A stretch of DNA of 64,000 bases from Chondrosia reniformis (GCA_947172415.1 OX359191.1:9064996-9128995); one strand, 5' to 3'; shown: positions 27,186-39,966, numbered from the stretch's first letter. Numbers and translations are program-made. The notes: generated from the sequence alone by a model not told the origin.

Positions 27186-27841
27186 ATGGCGTACATTAAT
27201 TCGGGAGGTAGGTCGTCGCTGTAAGCTTGAAAACTCTTCATGTACAATAAAATTGAATTGTGTATATTGTTAAAATGTGTCGTATTTATCCAGGTCAGCT
27301 TTCCGGAAGCAATTTCTCGTCTAAATTTAGTTTGGAATATGTAAATCATTTGTTTTGGAGTTTTATCAATTTTATTGTTTTATAGTAAGTTTCAATTCTC
27401 GCAAGTTATGTAATATTGCATTTAATCAAATGGTTTCTCTAACTTTGGCATTGTCGTCTCGTTCTTTTAGTGTCAAAACAATGTTTGACCCTACCTTGAC
27501 TAAGAAGGGATCTGGTTACAGTAGTGACTACACCAGCGGGTGAGTGTGAGGTAGCATCTGCAGTCTTATAAGTACTATTGAGTGTTTTGTATAGTACATT
27601 GTTTTTGAGTTATGTACACTGCATTATAGATGGACAGCCAATCATTGTACATTTCATGTATGTTAAAAGGTCTTGATTTGATTAAAACTAGTGGTTACCA
27701 TGGTGATGACCATGTGCCTGTTTGTACTGTAGACCTGGTGGTGGACCAAGTGGAGGAGGACCAAGGAGACGTTTTGGAAGAATCAACCACTCTTCTGGAC
27801 CATCCCCTCCCCCTGCAGGAGGGGGAGGATGAGGGCGTTAG
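27186..27841 (+). CDS. SELENOK: Selenoprotein K with in-frame TGA selenocysteine codon
   Basis: Selenoprotein K is a small single-pass ER membrane protein of ER-associated degradation and palmitoylation complexes. Four exons join in frame: 27186-27207, 27294-27384, 27471-27539 and 27733-27841, with GT-AG introns. The product is 96 residues. It begins MAYINSGGQL, has one membrane helix (around HLFWSFINFIVLYV), and then a Gly/Pro/Arg-rich cytosolic tail containing RRRFGRINH and GPSPPP, the SelK hallmarks. The C-terminus is GGGG-TGA-GR-TAG: the TGA at 27830-27832 is codon 94 and the true stop TAG is 27839-27841. This matches the vertebrate protein, where Sec is third from the end. A SECIS element follows about 85 bases downstream. 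A reader treating TGA as stop would lose Sec, Gly and Arg. Confidence 0.95.
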
Positions 27842-27923
27842 GCACCAGTGGCTGTCCCATATGGCCATGCCACTGGTGTGTCACATGACCCTGGTGTGTC
27901 ACATGACCCCCACCTGACTGTAT

Positions 27924-27991
27924 AGTTTGTTCACATGACATTGTACTGTGAAACCAATTTTGGCTCAGTACATTTGATAACTGAACAAATG
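27924..27991 (+). promoter_or_regulatory. SECIS element (type II) of SELENOK
   Basis: The fold was read by hand. Helix I pairs TTTGTTCA (27926-27933) with TGAACAAA (27982-27989). The non-Watson-Crick quartet is ATGA (27935-27938) opposite TGAT (27975-27978). Helix II includes GTACTG against CAGTAC. AAA (27951-27953) lies 12 nt after the quartet, as required. The apical CCAA/TTGG mini-stem makes it form 2. Its position in the 3' UTR, after the Sec TGA, is the eukaryotic arrangement that recruits SBP2 and the Sec elongation factor. Confidence 0.92.
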
Positions 27992-28572
27992 AAAGATTAT
28001 TTTAATTTCTTGTAATATATTCAGTATATTATTCTACTATACCTCATTTTCATTACATACACATACATTAAAGGTATATGCCATAACTATATACATATGT
28101 ATATGAATAATAGAACAAGGATATCTTAATTTAATGTGTGTAGACATGTATATGGTATTCAAATGGTTTCTGTTATATTGTATTCTCTGTACTTGTTTTT
28201 GGAGGAGCTGTGATGTAGAAATGTAATTTGTAAGTGTTTCTGACCAGTAATGGAAGTTTAGTAAGATCTGTCGCCATGGCAACCATATGTTGGTTGATTT
28301 AGGAACATTCTGGAAGGAATTCCTAATGTGTATTTAGTGATAATATGGCTTCAGTCCATGTCCTGAAAGGTTTCCTAAGTAATTCAATAACACCACTATA
28401 TAGGGGTTGCTAATTGACTTAGCTGTTCACCCAAAGTGGTGTCACACTCCACACTCTATACTGCCCACCTTGTTTACTTGCTCGCTCTCTCTCTCTCAAA
28501 CATGCTGTACTCCCTTTAGGAGTATTGTCTTGTAAAGTAACATGTAGTAAAACTGAGCTCTACTGGTAATTG

Positions 28573-28578
28573 AATAAA
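28573..28578 (+). terminator. Candidate poly(A) signal for SELENOK
   Basis: AATAAA in TGAATAAATTGAT, about 730 bp after the SELENOK stop. It is the first canonical hexamer I noticed beyond the SECIS element. Use of this site is inferred. Confidence 0.4.
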
Positions 28579-28599
28579 TTGATATTTAAATGTACTGAA

Positions 28600-31500
28600 A
28601 CATGTTAGCCTTATTCTATTGATATTGTTTATAACTACATACGTGTACATGTGGAACTTCCAAGATGCTTGAGATGCAGTTGGCCTCTCTCCAGAGATTA
28701 GTAGCCATTGTGGCTACTGTTGCCATAGCAATACAACTAGTGGCAAACATATATAACCTCAGCAACATGTCTCCCAATGGGAGAAGCACTTCATATGACA
28801 AAGTAGAATTTCTATATGCAATTGAAAGGGAAATGTGTATATACTTAATACTGATCTTACAGCCTCAAAAATCCATTAGGTTAGACTGTAAATCTAATTA
28901 TGCAGCTAAACTAGTCAAAATACCAGACAGTGTTACCTGCAGGTAATTTAAAAATGTCTGATGGTACCTCTTAGTTAAATTAGATTTTGTGCAAGTATAA
29001 TTTGATAATTTACAATATTACAATTTGTGAGTTTTAATCTATTTGAGGTGCATCTAAGTGAAGCGTACAGCTCACTTTAACACTCTTTTACACTACAACC
29101 ACCAAGGAGATTATATACAATATGCAAGCACCGTCACTCGACCTTAAAAATTAGATTTCTAGTTTCTCAAGTATGTACGTACATATGTACAAGAGCAAGA
29201 CAATACATAATTCACACTTTCTGAAGTCCAATTTCAATACTCAACTGTCTGTCTGTATGTTCCTTCCAACCCCTACAGAGAACACACAACTTATCATGTA
29301 CATGTGTGTAGACAATCGGTAACTAGACAATCACATTAAATACATTTTAATGACTTCCATTATTGAATATGGCAGATTTCAGCTGTGACCACAGATTGAC
29401 ACAGCTTTAAAAGTACACACAACTTGTATTTTTAATTGTGTGACAAATGTATCGGGAAAATGAACCAACCATCCCTACATAGAGAGTACTACTGTACTCT
29501 CTGATTGTGTGGCATCATCCCATTATTCATACAAAGTGCAGACAATTGGTACATATGGTGATTGATCCATGTACAACTGAACTAATGAACCATTGTGCAA
29601 CTCTGCAATATTTATATATCCCATTCATATGCCTAATATGTACAATAAGGGATGTAAGTACAAGTATTGCATTTATCACAATGGGCTTGTTGCACGTGTT
29701 GGTTGGCTCAGCAGTACAAGAATTAGTGCTACAGGGAAATAACACTTTGTGCCTTTAGGAAAGTGAGAATGCAAATCATAGATAATGTACAATAGAATGA
29801 ACTTTCTTCCATCTCAGTTGGTATCTATGTATTCAACAGGAATATAAAGCATGTAGCTTCTTACATTTATCATAACAGCCTGAACCAGTTAATCTGTACT
29901 GACAGCTGTGAAGGGCTTCAGCTTCTAATAGGAGGTGTTCAGACAAGGTGCATTAAGTTCCTACACTGGGCACACAATAGACATACAAGATGGTTGGTGT
30001 CAGATGGCAGTGGGACTACTCCATTCATGTAATAGTTACATTATTATTAGTATTCCCTACAATAACACCAGTCTGCACACATGGAGATGAGGATTTGGTG
30101 ATGATGGCGACTAACTACTATACAGATATTTGCTGCCTCCTTCTATGGATCATGTCTGTTTGGTATGTTGCCATGGTGATGTACTAGAGTTTGAAAGTGT
30201 ACTCCATAACCAGACTGACACATAGAAAGGTTGTTACAAACTTTATTAATCTATTAGCAAATACGTACAAGGACCTAAACATGTAGCTTACAGATATTAA
30301 TTGTACATGTCCTCTTCTGTAAACAATCCCTTAGCATGGGTGGAGCATGATAGGAAGGTCAAACTTTAACCCCAACCAAAAGAATTACATTTATTATTGC
30401 ACATACAAATCACCAGCTGACAATGAATATCGTTAAATGCACATATGAATCTAATTAATTAAAATGAATATACTGTATAATACATAATCACTTGCATGGT
30501 TCCAAGTTCTCCTTTGCCTGAATGTTTACATTGTTCTAACACACATTTAACATCTTCAATCAACAACACTCTAACATGAGTGATATGATTTCATTAGTTC
30601 AAGTTTACTCTCTGCTCTTAACTACTGACATCACAAAGTCTTCACTACTGCCAATTCAGAAGATGATCTGATGACCATTAGCCTGATAAAGATATACAGG
30701 GCTCCTCAGGAAAGGTCAAAGGTCACAGCTGACACACCAAAATATGCATATTATGTGTGGGATGTACTGTGACAGCTATCATGCAGATATCACATTCTAT
30801 AGGGAGCAATATCCTCAATTTGGGATTTATAACTACCTTAACTTCACTGTATAGTACAATATATATAAGGCTTCAATTACCCCAGTGTATTCACAGACAT
30901 AAACATACCATCAATAATAGAATGATATCAGTACATGCACATTATGCCCAGAGTCAAGATAACCTAATTACATAAAGTTCTTCACATATCAAATAAAGTA
31001 AGGTCTTGTTTCATAATAACTGGTGCTTATATACACATGTGTATGTGTGAGCTAACTGGTAGGGAGTAGTGCTTATATATGTATGTGTATGTGTGAGCTA
31101 TGAGGAATGTGGTCTACGTATATGCATTCCACCAGTTGATACAAAAAGCAAGCAACGCAGTGAATGTGACAGCATTAGATGTGTACTTGAGTGAGCACTC
31201 AATGCAATGTAATGCAGCTGCAGGTCCACAACTCACAATTCAATGGCCACTGAATACACAAGCTGTGCTGGGCAGCTCATGGAAGCACATTCAGGCTTCA
31301 CTTATAAGGCTTCTTAGGAAGTTTAGAAATCCTTGTGTGTTAACTGTCTTGTAGTTAAGTTAATGGGGCCAAAGTTTCTCTATAACATCATAAGTGTGAG
31401 GTATACAGGTTGCATGAGTTGGCTTTGGTAGTAGCAACTTGAGTTCACAATCTGTCATTCTGAACTGCTAATTACATTTTGATTGAGAATACAAAGTACA

Positions 31501-31645
31501 AAGAGACAATTGAGATTGGAAAAAGTGATTGGGAACAATTAGAAAAAGTGATAAAATATCTACAATACATTGTTGATTTGATGTAATTGGAGAAGTACAT
31601 GATATGTCTATTTATGTACCTATCTGCGTATAAAAATGGAGAAGG
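28600..31645. other. Gene-poor intergenic region, about 3 kb
   Basis: AT-rich DNA with only short unrelated open frames, none with recognisable family features or convincing splice-linked continuation. No tRNA-like A/B boxes or rRNA were seen. A minus-strand AATAAA (in TTTATT near 30241) could end a long 3' UTR of the phosphatase gene at 31646. A repeated motif around CTTATATACACATGTGTATGTGTGAGCTA (31027-31100, two imperfect copies) is the only local repeat noted. Confidence 0.5.
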
Positions 31646-33149
31646 CTATGCCCCCTGGCATGATTGTGTGTAACTTTCTTGACTTCGAAAATTGCCACTT
31701 TCTATGTACTTCTTCCAAGCACGAAATTTAAGCAGTTCTCTTGCATGTTCAAAATCACCTACATGCAGTTGCATTTGTGCAGTAATGGATTCTCCATTAA
31801 GCAGGATTCTGATGTAGTACGGTGAGTAGTACCAGGAGTCCTCCTCTCGAGCCTGGCCTTCCAACTTGACCCTCTTCCATAACTCCAAAGTTATTCGGCT
31901 CGCATATGGTGGCCATTCCTCTGTCGGTAGAGAAAAGGATTTTAGGAAAGCAGTCAAAGTAGAATCATGACAAAAGTGAAAATAAAACTTTCTGTAATCA
32001 TTTTCTTCATTTTTGTCCTTTGTGATTGCCATGTTCATCTGCTGGAAGAGAGTGTTGTAAATGAAAGGCTGCATCATTAATATTGAAGTTCCTATGGAGC
32101 ACTGATTGCTATGGGACCAAGTGGCATAGGCCGATAGCTGCTGCAATATCTTTGTGTTGAAGCACTTTTCAGGACCGCAGGGAAGTTGGACATTGTGACA
32201 TAAATGAGACAAAACTTGATCTTGAAGTTGAGTAACTTGCGGTGGTAGTTTCCACAAAGGTGTATCAAAGACATTGGCTACATCTTTTAGCACATCTTGG
32301 TAAAATACATTTCCTGCTCTGTACTCGTCAGATTTGTGTCCTTGTGATATTATACTTGTCAATTTCTTGCACCAATAGTATACAATCTTTGAACCATCAG
32401 GAACACCATATAAGGTAACACCTTTGGATGTATAGATTGTCACTGCTTTCCTAATTTCAACATTGTCTGGTAGAAAGCCAAGAAGAAAGCTCGCTGCACT
32501 GTGTTGCGTCCTCTGATAGTCGGTGCTGTGAACAAAAAGATGGCTTTTCCAATCAGTAGGCTGGGCTGGCTGTTCAAACCATCTCGAGTAGGTGCCTTTA
32601 AAGTGTGACCCTAAAATGTACAGCTGCCGATGGCCTTCCACTGTAAGCATACCGGCATCACACTTGCTGTCTCTCTCCGGGTCACTCAGCTGGTCTACGT
32701 GCTGGCTTCCCGTGAGTGAGTCCCTCTGAAAGTCATTCATCTGATCCCATGAGAACATTGAGGCGTCTTTCGAGGTACAGTTGAGGTGGAGGTATGGAAA
32801 GAGCTCTGGAAATGTGTATGTTGGCATACGGTCTCCATGTCTTGTTAGGACATACACCTGCATCAGCTTGTACAACGAATCTCCGCCAAATGCCAGAGTC
32901 CCTTCGGAGCTACGGCCGTTCGTGCTATGCAATTGCGATGGCTTATTGCAGTACCTCAATATGTCACTCAAAGCGGCGTCATTCTCCAGTTTAATAGACC
33001 AAACTCTGTCCATCCTTATCAATATGGTACCTCCTACTAAGATGATGACTGAGAAGAAACGATATTTGATCGATAAATTTCAAAATATAAACATTGGATT
33101 ACGTTTTATGTAATTTACCTGCAGCTAAAACTCTCCATTTCCATTTCAT
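31646..33149 (-). CDS. PXYLP1: 2-phosphoxylose phosphatase 1-like histidine phosphatase
   Basis: This is a histidine acid phosphatase of the PXYLP1/ACPL2 type. In vertebrates that enzyme removes the 2-phosphate from xylose in the glycosaminoglycan linker in the Golgi. Exon 1 (33149-33119) encodes MKWKWRVLAA. After an intron, exon 2 (33048-31646) starts VIILVGGTILIRMDRVW, so the N-terminus is a type II signal anchor. The total is 477 residues, close to the vertebrate length. The catalytic RHGDR motif lies in VYVLTRHGDRMP, and the second catalytic His-Asp in FHFCHDSTLTAFL. LCHNVQLPCGPEKC matches a Cys-containing family segment. Most of the protein is in one exon. The assignment to PXYLP1 rather than another acid phosphatase rests on remembered similarity and topology. 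Confidence 0.85.
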
Positions 33150-33536
33150 GTCGTACCACCGCGAATGAGGAAAACCCTACAATTAAGTGTTGTGATGCAT
33201 GTGTCGCCCTGCGACGAAATAGCATTCATAGAATTAACGATATTCATTATGCTTTTGGGATTTTTGACGCTGAAGCGCAAGGGAACACGGAAGCATGCAT
33301 AAAACACGTGCCACGCCCGACTATAAAAAGACAAATTCTTACCAGTGGGTATACGACGGAACAGAAGGAATACTGTAGACGAGGGGAATATACACCCGTT
33401 CCTGCACAAGTTATATAAGACACACTTGTCTATTGGCAGTGTAATGAATAAGAGTTCCTTAGAATCTAGATTGGTACACCTGGAAGTGGGATTTTTCTTT
33501 TTTTGGAAAAGTTTCAAGCAAAAAAATAACTGAGCA
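33150..33536. promoter_or_regulatory. Divergent intergenic promoter region, phosphatase and carrier
   Basis: A 387-bp interval between the minus-strand PXYLP1-like start and the plus-strand mitochondrial carrier start. It must hold both promoters and 5' UTRs. No specific element was recognised. Confidence 0.45.
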
Positions 33537-34744
33537 ATGGCCGAATCTGTTCATTTTATCGCTGGAGGGTACGTCTCGATGCAGTAATCACGAAACTATT
33601 GTTACTGTTTGTTTTCCCTATTTCTTTTAGACTGGCTGGCGCCACGAGTGCTATAGTCACCTCTCCGTTGGAGGTGCTGAAGACGAGGTTACAAAGTACT
33701 ATTGGACAACGAGTTGTTTGTCACACTCTACCGCAAATGATTACTACTGGCAACGTTATTGCGCTGCAGGACTCTGCCGCAATCACCTTGCTTCAAAAGT
33801 GGTCACTTTTAAAACACTACATTGGGTGAGTACTAATGGCAATAACTGTCAATATATCAGTAATTTATCAAGTCCGCAAGTTACCTACGTATGTATTTTC
33901 CTCTACTGATAGGCACATTGCCAAGTCTGAAGGAGTAAAGGCATTTTACAAGGGTTTGGCCCCATCTCTCATGGGAATCATGCCAACTCGAGCTATATAC
34001 TTTTACACTTACAACAAAGCTAAAAATGGATTTAATACCATTATGACTCCCAACACACATCAGGTGCACCTCGTTTCAGCGTTCTGTGGAGGCGTGGTGG
34101 GATCCACTTGTATGAACCCTATCTTTGTTGTCAAGACACGCCTTCAGTTGGATCAGTCGAAAATGGGAAGCAATCTGACAAGCCTCTCTTGCATTAGACA
34201 GATAATCCAGCAAGAAGGAATGAGAGGGTTTTACAGGGGACTGACTGCATCTTATGCAGGTGAGAATCATTTCAGAGTTTTTCAATCCATTTTGGTCATT
34301 AGCACTGCATGCATGCATGTATATGCTTATAGTTGATTGTGTTGATTGGTTGTGTTTGATTTTACAGGTGTCATGGAAACGGGGCTGTGTTTTGTACTCT
34401 ATGAGAGCACTAAACAGAGCTTGTTGGGGAAAAAGCCATACTCTAATGGAAAATTGGACTTTATGGATTACATTTTGGCAGCAACCTCCTCCAAAATGAT
34501 AGCCACAACAGTGTGTTATCCGCATGAGGTGGCCAGAACAAGAATGAGACAGCTCGATGTACTCAATGTCGGTAGAAAGTACAAGTCATTTGTCCAGACA
34601 GTAATGACAGTTTGGCGCGAGGAGGGACGGAAGGGTCTTTATGGAGGCATGTCTGCTCATCTTATGCGAGTCATACCCAATACAGCCATTCTGTTTTTGA
34701 CATATGAAACTGTTGTACACTTATTGGATAGACAGTCATATTAA
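33537..34744 (+). CDS. SLC25A36: Mitochondrial pyrimidine nucleotide carrier (SLC25A33/36 type)
   Basis: A six-helix inner-membrane carrier that, in this subfamily, exchanges pyrimidine nucleotides. Four exons: 33537-33568, 33631-33825, 33913-34259 and 34368-34744, all GT-AG, giving 316 residues. The three carrier repeats are visible: PLEVLKTRLQ, then NPIFVVKTRLQLD, then YPHEVARTRMRQ (Px[DE]xx[KR]x[KR] signatures). Each is followed by a GFYRG- or GLYGG-type motif. YPHEV with VIPNTAILFLTYE is characteristic of the SLC25A33/36 branch. The start ATGGCCGAATCT gives MAESVHFIAGG, the usual short N-terminus. I cannot separate A33 from A36; an invertebrate usually has one ancestral gene. Confidence 0.9.
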
Positions 34745-35137
34745 CCTCTCAATTATTACCCCAATTTCATTGTTTTTTACATCCTTGTATCTTTTTTGTT
34801 TGTGTCCAGTGATTGTGAACTGTTTAAATTGTTTCGTTTTTGTTGTCTGTTTGTTGGCCTTTTTTGAATATCTCTGAATTGTTTATGAATAATCATTAAT
34901 TGATTTGCAGATGAATTACAGGCGCTTGTGTATTGCAGGTTGCTATGTAAACGGGGTCATGGTTATGAAAACATGTACTGACCTGCCTGACCCCACTCAT
35001 ACAAGTGCACTGTATACATGCAGCTCATAATTCAGCTTCTAAATTGCTGAAAATCTATTGGGTACACTGTAAGTACTTAATATTGAATAGTATGAATGAT
35101 ACAAAAGCTTAATCTATAGTTTCTGTTAAACAAAACA
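34745..35137. other. Intergenic region between two convergent genes
   Basis: The 3' flanks of the carrier (plus) and mitofusin (minus) face each other here. There are T-rich tracts and no open frame or RNA gene I can support. Confidence 0.5.
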
Positions 35138-35266
35138 TTACATGGGTTCTTCTGGACGATTAAGATACTCCTCATGAAATTTTTCAAAATCACAAGCTAC
35201 AATCTTCAAGTTATTTCTGAACAAAACAACAAATATACACGTAACTCTATACTCACAAGCAAGTAT

Positions 35267-35335
<69 letters not shown>

Positions 35336-36691
35336 CACATACTTGAAAGAGCATTGTTTAGTAGGTACAAGTACAAAGCAAAGTTCATACGGTCACCCAC
35401 CTCAAATGTGATGCTGTATGTGAGTAGCTTGTGAGGAGCTTGGCTTGTTCCTTTGCTTGAGTCTTCTTGTCATGAATAAGTTTATTCCTTTTCTGAACCT
35501 CCTCGGTAAATTGTGCATTCAATAACTGAAGATCATTCTCCACTATCCTCTGATACGATGCCTTGGAGATTTTAATATTCTCCGAAGTTTTTTCTTTAAG
35601 ATGACCCTTTAGCTACGGAACAACACAATTACATGTACTTTAAACACAATGAGAACTACATTGCATGTTATCAGTACAGGAAAGTAGGAGTTGTTACATT
35701 ACTATATCCATTGAACACATTCTACCACTATTTTCAATGCTATACCAGATGTACCAGGTTGAAATACTGTACCTCTGGACCCACTTTCTTACCTGATCCT
35801 TGAATCTCTTCTCCTTAGCACTGTCAGTCCACGTCAACCTCTCGTAGCCATATAGTGCACCAAATATGGCTCCCACACTTAACACCACCTCCCAGGTCAA
35901 TATCTTTGATATCTGAAAGTGGAATGTAAAAATAGGGCAAGTTTATGAATTGATAACAAAACTAACCCTTCTAGTTATTACATCTAAATATCAATGACCT
36001 CTTTAGGCAGAGAATACAGGAAACAACTAAACTAAGGTATTACCAGATATCCACCAATTAGAGCACCGCCAAGCAACAGATACTGATTGGACGAGACTGT
36101 TGTTAGAAACTTGGCCGAGGACATGCCAAAATCGAACCTTCCCTGGGTAAACAAGGAATATCATACATAGTCTAAAATGTTGGGAAAATTAGCATAAAAT
36201 AAAAAAAGTATAGCAATATAAACAGATTCTTAAATCTACTGACAGATGCCTTTTAAATCATCCATCTGGGAATTATCAGGATACAAGCAGAAACCTTAGA
36301 GAATCTACAACAGTTCATAAATGTATGTACAGAACTTCCATTAATAGATGCTCAAGAGGTTTCTTTATGAAGCAAATGATATGAGTAGCAAAATTACAAA
36401 AACACAACTCACAAGTATACTGGACAAGCCCATTGTAAAGTGGAAGTCAAGATCTGGCTTGAAGTCAGCACACATGGTAACACAGGTTGGGAACAGTGTG
36501 AGATCGGAGAAACTGGAAAAACACAGTGACACTAGCTGCAGTAGATTCTAAATTACATAAATTGTGTATACAGTTAAGGTTTCCAATAGATAATGCACTG
36601 ACCTTAATGGAGTGACTAATCTCTCCATCTCTTCAGAAGACAACTTGAGCAGTGTCTTGTACTCTCCTGGACAATACAATACAAGATATGT

Positions 36692-36738
<47 letters not shown>

Positions 36739-39700
36739 TAGTGTACAACACTTCACACAAGTCAATATTTATCATACCTGAAATATTTTCAACAGTACTC
36801 TTGTGAGTCTCAGCTACCCTTTGGGCAAATGTCTCTGTTTGACGTGTCAGGACACTTTCATCAAGTTTGGAACAGACTGCATCCAGATAAGGCCTGAGGC
36901 TGTCCACGTCAAAAGGTTCGCTGTAGCAGTTGATGACGCTAGTGAGCTCAGAAGCAACCTCAATGACCAGAGCTGACATCTACAGAACCACAGATAGTGT
37001 AAATATGGACCACGCCCATCAGAGGGGAGTGGCACTAAGGGAGTGGCAAGCTGTACTTTGGTGTCAAGTTCGCTAATGGCCTTTTTTGACTTTTGGGGAT
37101 TTTCTAGCTTCAATCTAACGGACTCTTCTTTGACCTTTGTCTCCTCTTCCTCCAACTGGTCCCGTTCCAGGCTCACCTCATTGCTAGGAGGAGGAGGAGA
37201 GAGATGTTACCATGAAACAAAGACATCCAGCAAAGACAACTAGCTAAACTCCAGAGGCTATTGTGGTCCTATTCATGCATTATAGAAGTGGTTGTGTGTC
37301 AGGGGCTTTTCAACAGTCAGTTGTATAGGTACCTTTTACGTAGACACTCCTCTTCGGCTTGTTTCATAATCTCTTGCAGCTCTATTAGAGCTCTGTATCC
37401 TTCTTCATGATGCTTCTCAAACTTGGTGTGAATGGCAGCATTTGACAAGCATTCCTAACAACAAGAGAGAATACAAGGACTTTTGAAGAGTTACATATTA
37501 TGTAGAAATCTCAGAGATTCCAACCCCAAATTTAACAATAACTGTGTAGCTGTAAACATTCAATGCAACAGTTTCCTAATCATTAATTATTATTATGGCT
37601 TGTCTAAATGTAAACAGGGGACATATTATATTACATTGTACACTAATTGGTATCATTGAATGGAGGGAGATAAGGTAGTAATTGACCCCTTTAGAATTCC
37701 AATTTGCTAAATTATTCAGTTGAATGCTGTAGGTAGGAGACAATAGCAAAGTAGTACATTTGGACCTGTGAAAACCCTTAGAGGAGCAGCTGTGGACAGC
37801 TATCCTGACACACACACACACACATGGAAACCTTCCTCTGGTTAAAATGATGAAAGGTTGTAATACAAAGGTTGTCAGGGAAGGCACTTGACTGTATCAA
37901 CTATCTGCTACATTTGTCACTTGTTTATCAAAGGACTTGGTTCAAGTCATACCTTTAGTTTTCTTTCAAAAGTATCAAATTCAACTAGCCTCTGTTGCCA
38001 GTTATTAGCCAATCCCAAACCTGCACACATTAGAGAGTGCTGACAATAGCAGAGTATAAACAAAACAGTTCCTTCATTTTTCAAGCATAAACAACAGATC
38101 AAAGGAATTACTTCATTGGTAGTATATACACAAATATACAGTCAGTAACAAATGAGGTAATAAAGTGTGACATTTGGGACTCGCACCATCTGTAGTCCTT
38201 CCCTTAGCTCTGGCTTCTCTGATGAGCAGCGCCTCCTTCCCGGAGACAAAGAAGGCTCTGTCCCTGGCTGTGAGTGAGGTTGCCACCTTCAACTCATTCA
38301 CAAGAAAGTCGGTGTTGAAGCGCATGTGTTGCAGTTTCACCTTCTCCACCATCTCCTTGTCAGTGTCCATCTCAGACATGTCCCAGCGGTTGTTTAGAAT
38401 GAAAATGATTGGTTTGGATAACAACTCACTGACCCTATAAAAGAACTTCTTCTCCTGTTGATTAGGTTTTGAGAAAAAGAAAAGATTATTATGTAAAGTC
38501 CCCTGCATTCTATCAGTACTGCACAAGAGGTTCACTCTTTAGTGTCACAAGATCATTTGTGAGTGTTCATTTTCTTACTGATTGCATGAGAGTGGACTCC
38601 GCATTTGACACTAACACAAACACATCTGCATCTAGGCAATGCTGACTGATCCACTTGTCAATGTCAGGATCCATGTCTATACCAGGGCTACACGAGAAGG
38701 GATATACTGCAAACAGTACCAACTTGTAAGTCACATCTTGAAAGCTTAATTCTTTATTTCTATTGATTGTGATGACACAATACAAATAGCTTCAAATACG
38801 GAAGCCATTTTCCATTTCTAGCTGTATTCAGACTGCATGCACACAGACAGAGGTCCAGCTGTATTCAGACTGCATGCACACAGACAGAGGTCCAGCTGCA
38901 TTCAGACTGCATGCACACAGACAGAGGTCCAGCTGCATTCAGACTGCATGCACACAGACAGAGGTCCAGCTGTATTCAGACTGCATGCACACAGACAGAG
39001 GTCCAGCTGTATTCAGACTGCATGCACACAGGCTAAGGTCCACAAGTGTGTATTATAAGGCACCAACCTGTCAACCAACACCACATCTTCCTTCAGGAGG
39101 AGACACTTCTCATTTGGCCAATACACACTCACAAGGTTGTTGGAATCCACACTTTCTGAACTCAGACTGTGAGCTAACTCTTGAATAGACTAAAGAGGGA
39201 TTAACAAGTCCTTATTTACACACATACAATACTGTAGAGTTTTTATTACGTAAGGATGGCTAGAATGTTAAGTGTATTGTAGCCAACAAAACTGCAGCCA
39301 TATTAGGAGATCAATGACTACAAAGAATGGCAACAGTCATGACCTGCTGAAGTTGTAACTCTATATGAAGCACACCAAATTTATCAAAATAGGGGCAAGC
39401 TATTGGAGACTGACTGTGTGCTGTGAACCTACATCAACAGACTTTCTGGTGTCAGAATTCGGAAGGAGCAACCATCCCTCAGAGTCTCCTGTGCCATTGA
39501 CACTACAAAAGCAATTGGTCGTGTGGCCTATTCCAGTTGGAAGCACTCGGTCGTGGAGGAGCGCGTTGATCACCGTGCTCTTCCCGTTGCTAGTCCTACC
39601 AAAGAACACTACCTTCATGTGGTCTCGGGCTATGACTTCTTTAATTCCTTCCACTTTTTGATAAACTTGGGAAACATTTTCGGCCTCGGGGCTATTAATT

Positions 39701-39966
39701 TTCTTCAAGAAGTCTCGCGAATCTTGTAGTTGTTCGTCAAAACGTCGAAACGCAGTTGAAATCTTATCCTTTGCTTTGGTGAACTCCTTCAAAGGGGAAG
39801 ATACTCTGCCCCTGCCTTGAGATGAGAAACGTCTGTCATTGGGTGAGAAATACTGCGTGTTTGGAGACGGAGGAAGACTGCTTTGTTTATTGAGAGAAGC
39901 TCTCTTCTTGTGGTCATCACTTACAGTTTTAGAACGAAGTTTTTCTGCAGACATGGCGTCCGCCAT
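35138..39966 (-). CDS. MFN: Mitofusin, outer mitochondrial membrane fusion GTPase (spliced)
   Basis: A dynamin-family GTPase that tethers and fuses outer mitochondrial membranes. The start is at 39966 ([11 protein letters not shown]). Exon 1 ends at 39429 and holds a Ser-rich leader, a first helical segment and the P-loop GRTSNGKST (residues 123-131). Later exons hold G3 (VVLVD then SPGIDMD, split by an intron), [20 protein letters not shown]4 as NNRWD (38380-38400), [10 protein letters not shown], the helical HR1 region, and paired membrane helices ([13 protein letters not shown] and [15 protein letters not shown], about 36100-35850). The C-terminal coiled-coil HR2 ends [11 protein letters not shown], with TAA at 35138. 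There are at least 12 exons. All GTPase motifs are intact. MFN1 and MFN2 cannot be distinguished and probably pre-date that split. Confidence 0.93.
35268..35340. repeat. (CA)n microsatellite in mitofusin intron
   Basis: An ACACAC run interrupted by two ACGC steps, lying just upstream of the last mitofusin exon. It creates spurious Cys-Val or His-Thr frames. Confidence 0.95.
36692..36738. repeat. (GGCA)n microsatellite in mitofusin intron
   Basis: About twelve GGCA units. They lie in the intron between mitofusin exons near 36670 and 36776. Confidence 0.95.
38823..39032. repeat. 37-bp minisatellite in mitofusin intron
   Basis: Five to six copies of a 37-bp unit containing TTCAGACTGCATGCACACAG and ACAGAGGTCCAGCTG. 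They lie between the exon ending at the G3 VVLVD segment (about 39066) and the exon starting SPGIDMD (about 38700). On the transcribed strand each unit includes a GTGTGCATGCAG stretch that looks like a weak 3' splice site. Confidence 0.93.

Noticed and set aside
30090..30180. C/D-box snoRNA-like GTGATGA
   Set aside because: No CTGA box at a suitable distance and no terminal stem.
28037..31354. Several open frames of 60-95 codons between SELENOK and the phosphatase
   Set aside because: No recognisable family feature or splice partner, and random composition. Length is expected by chance in this DNA.
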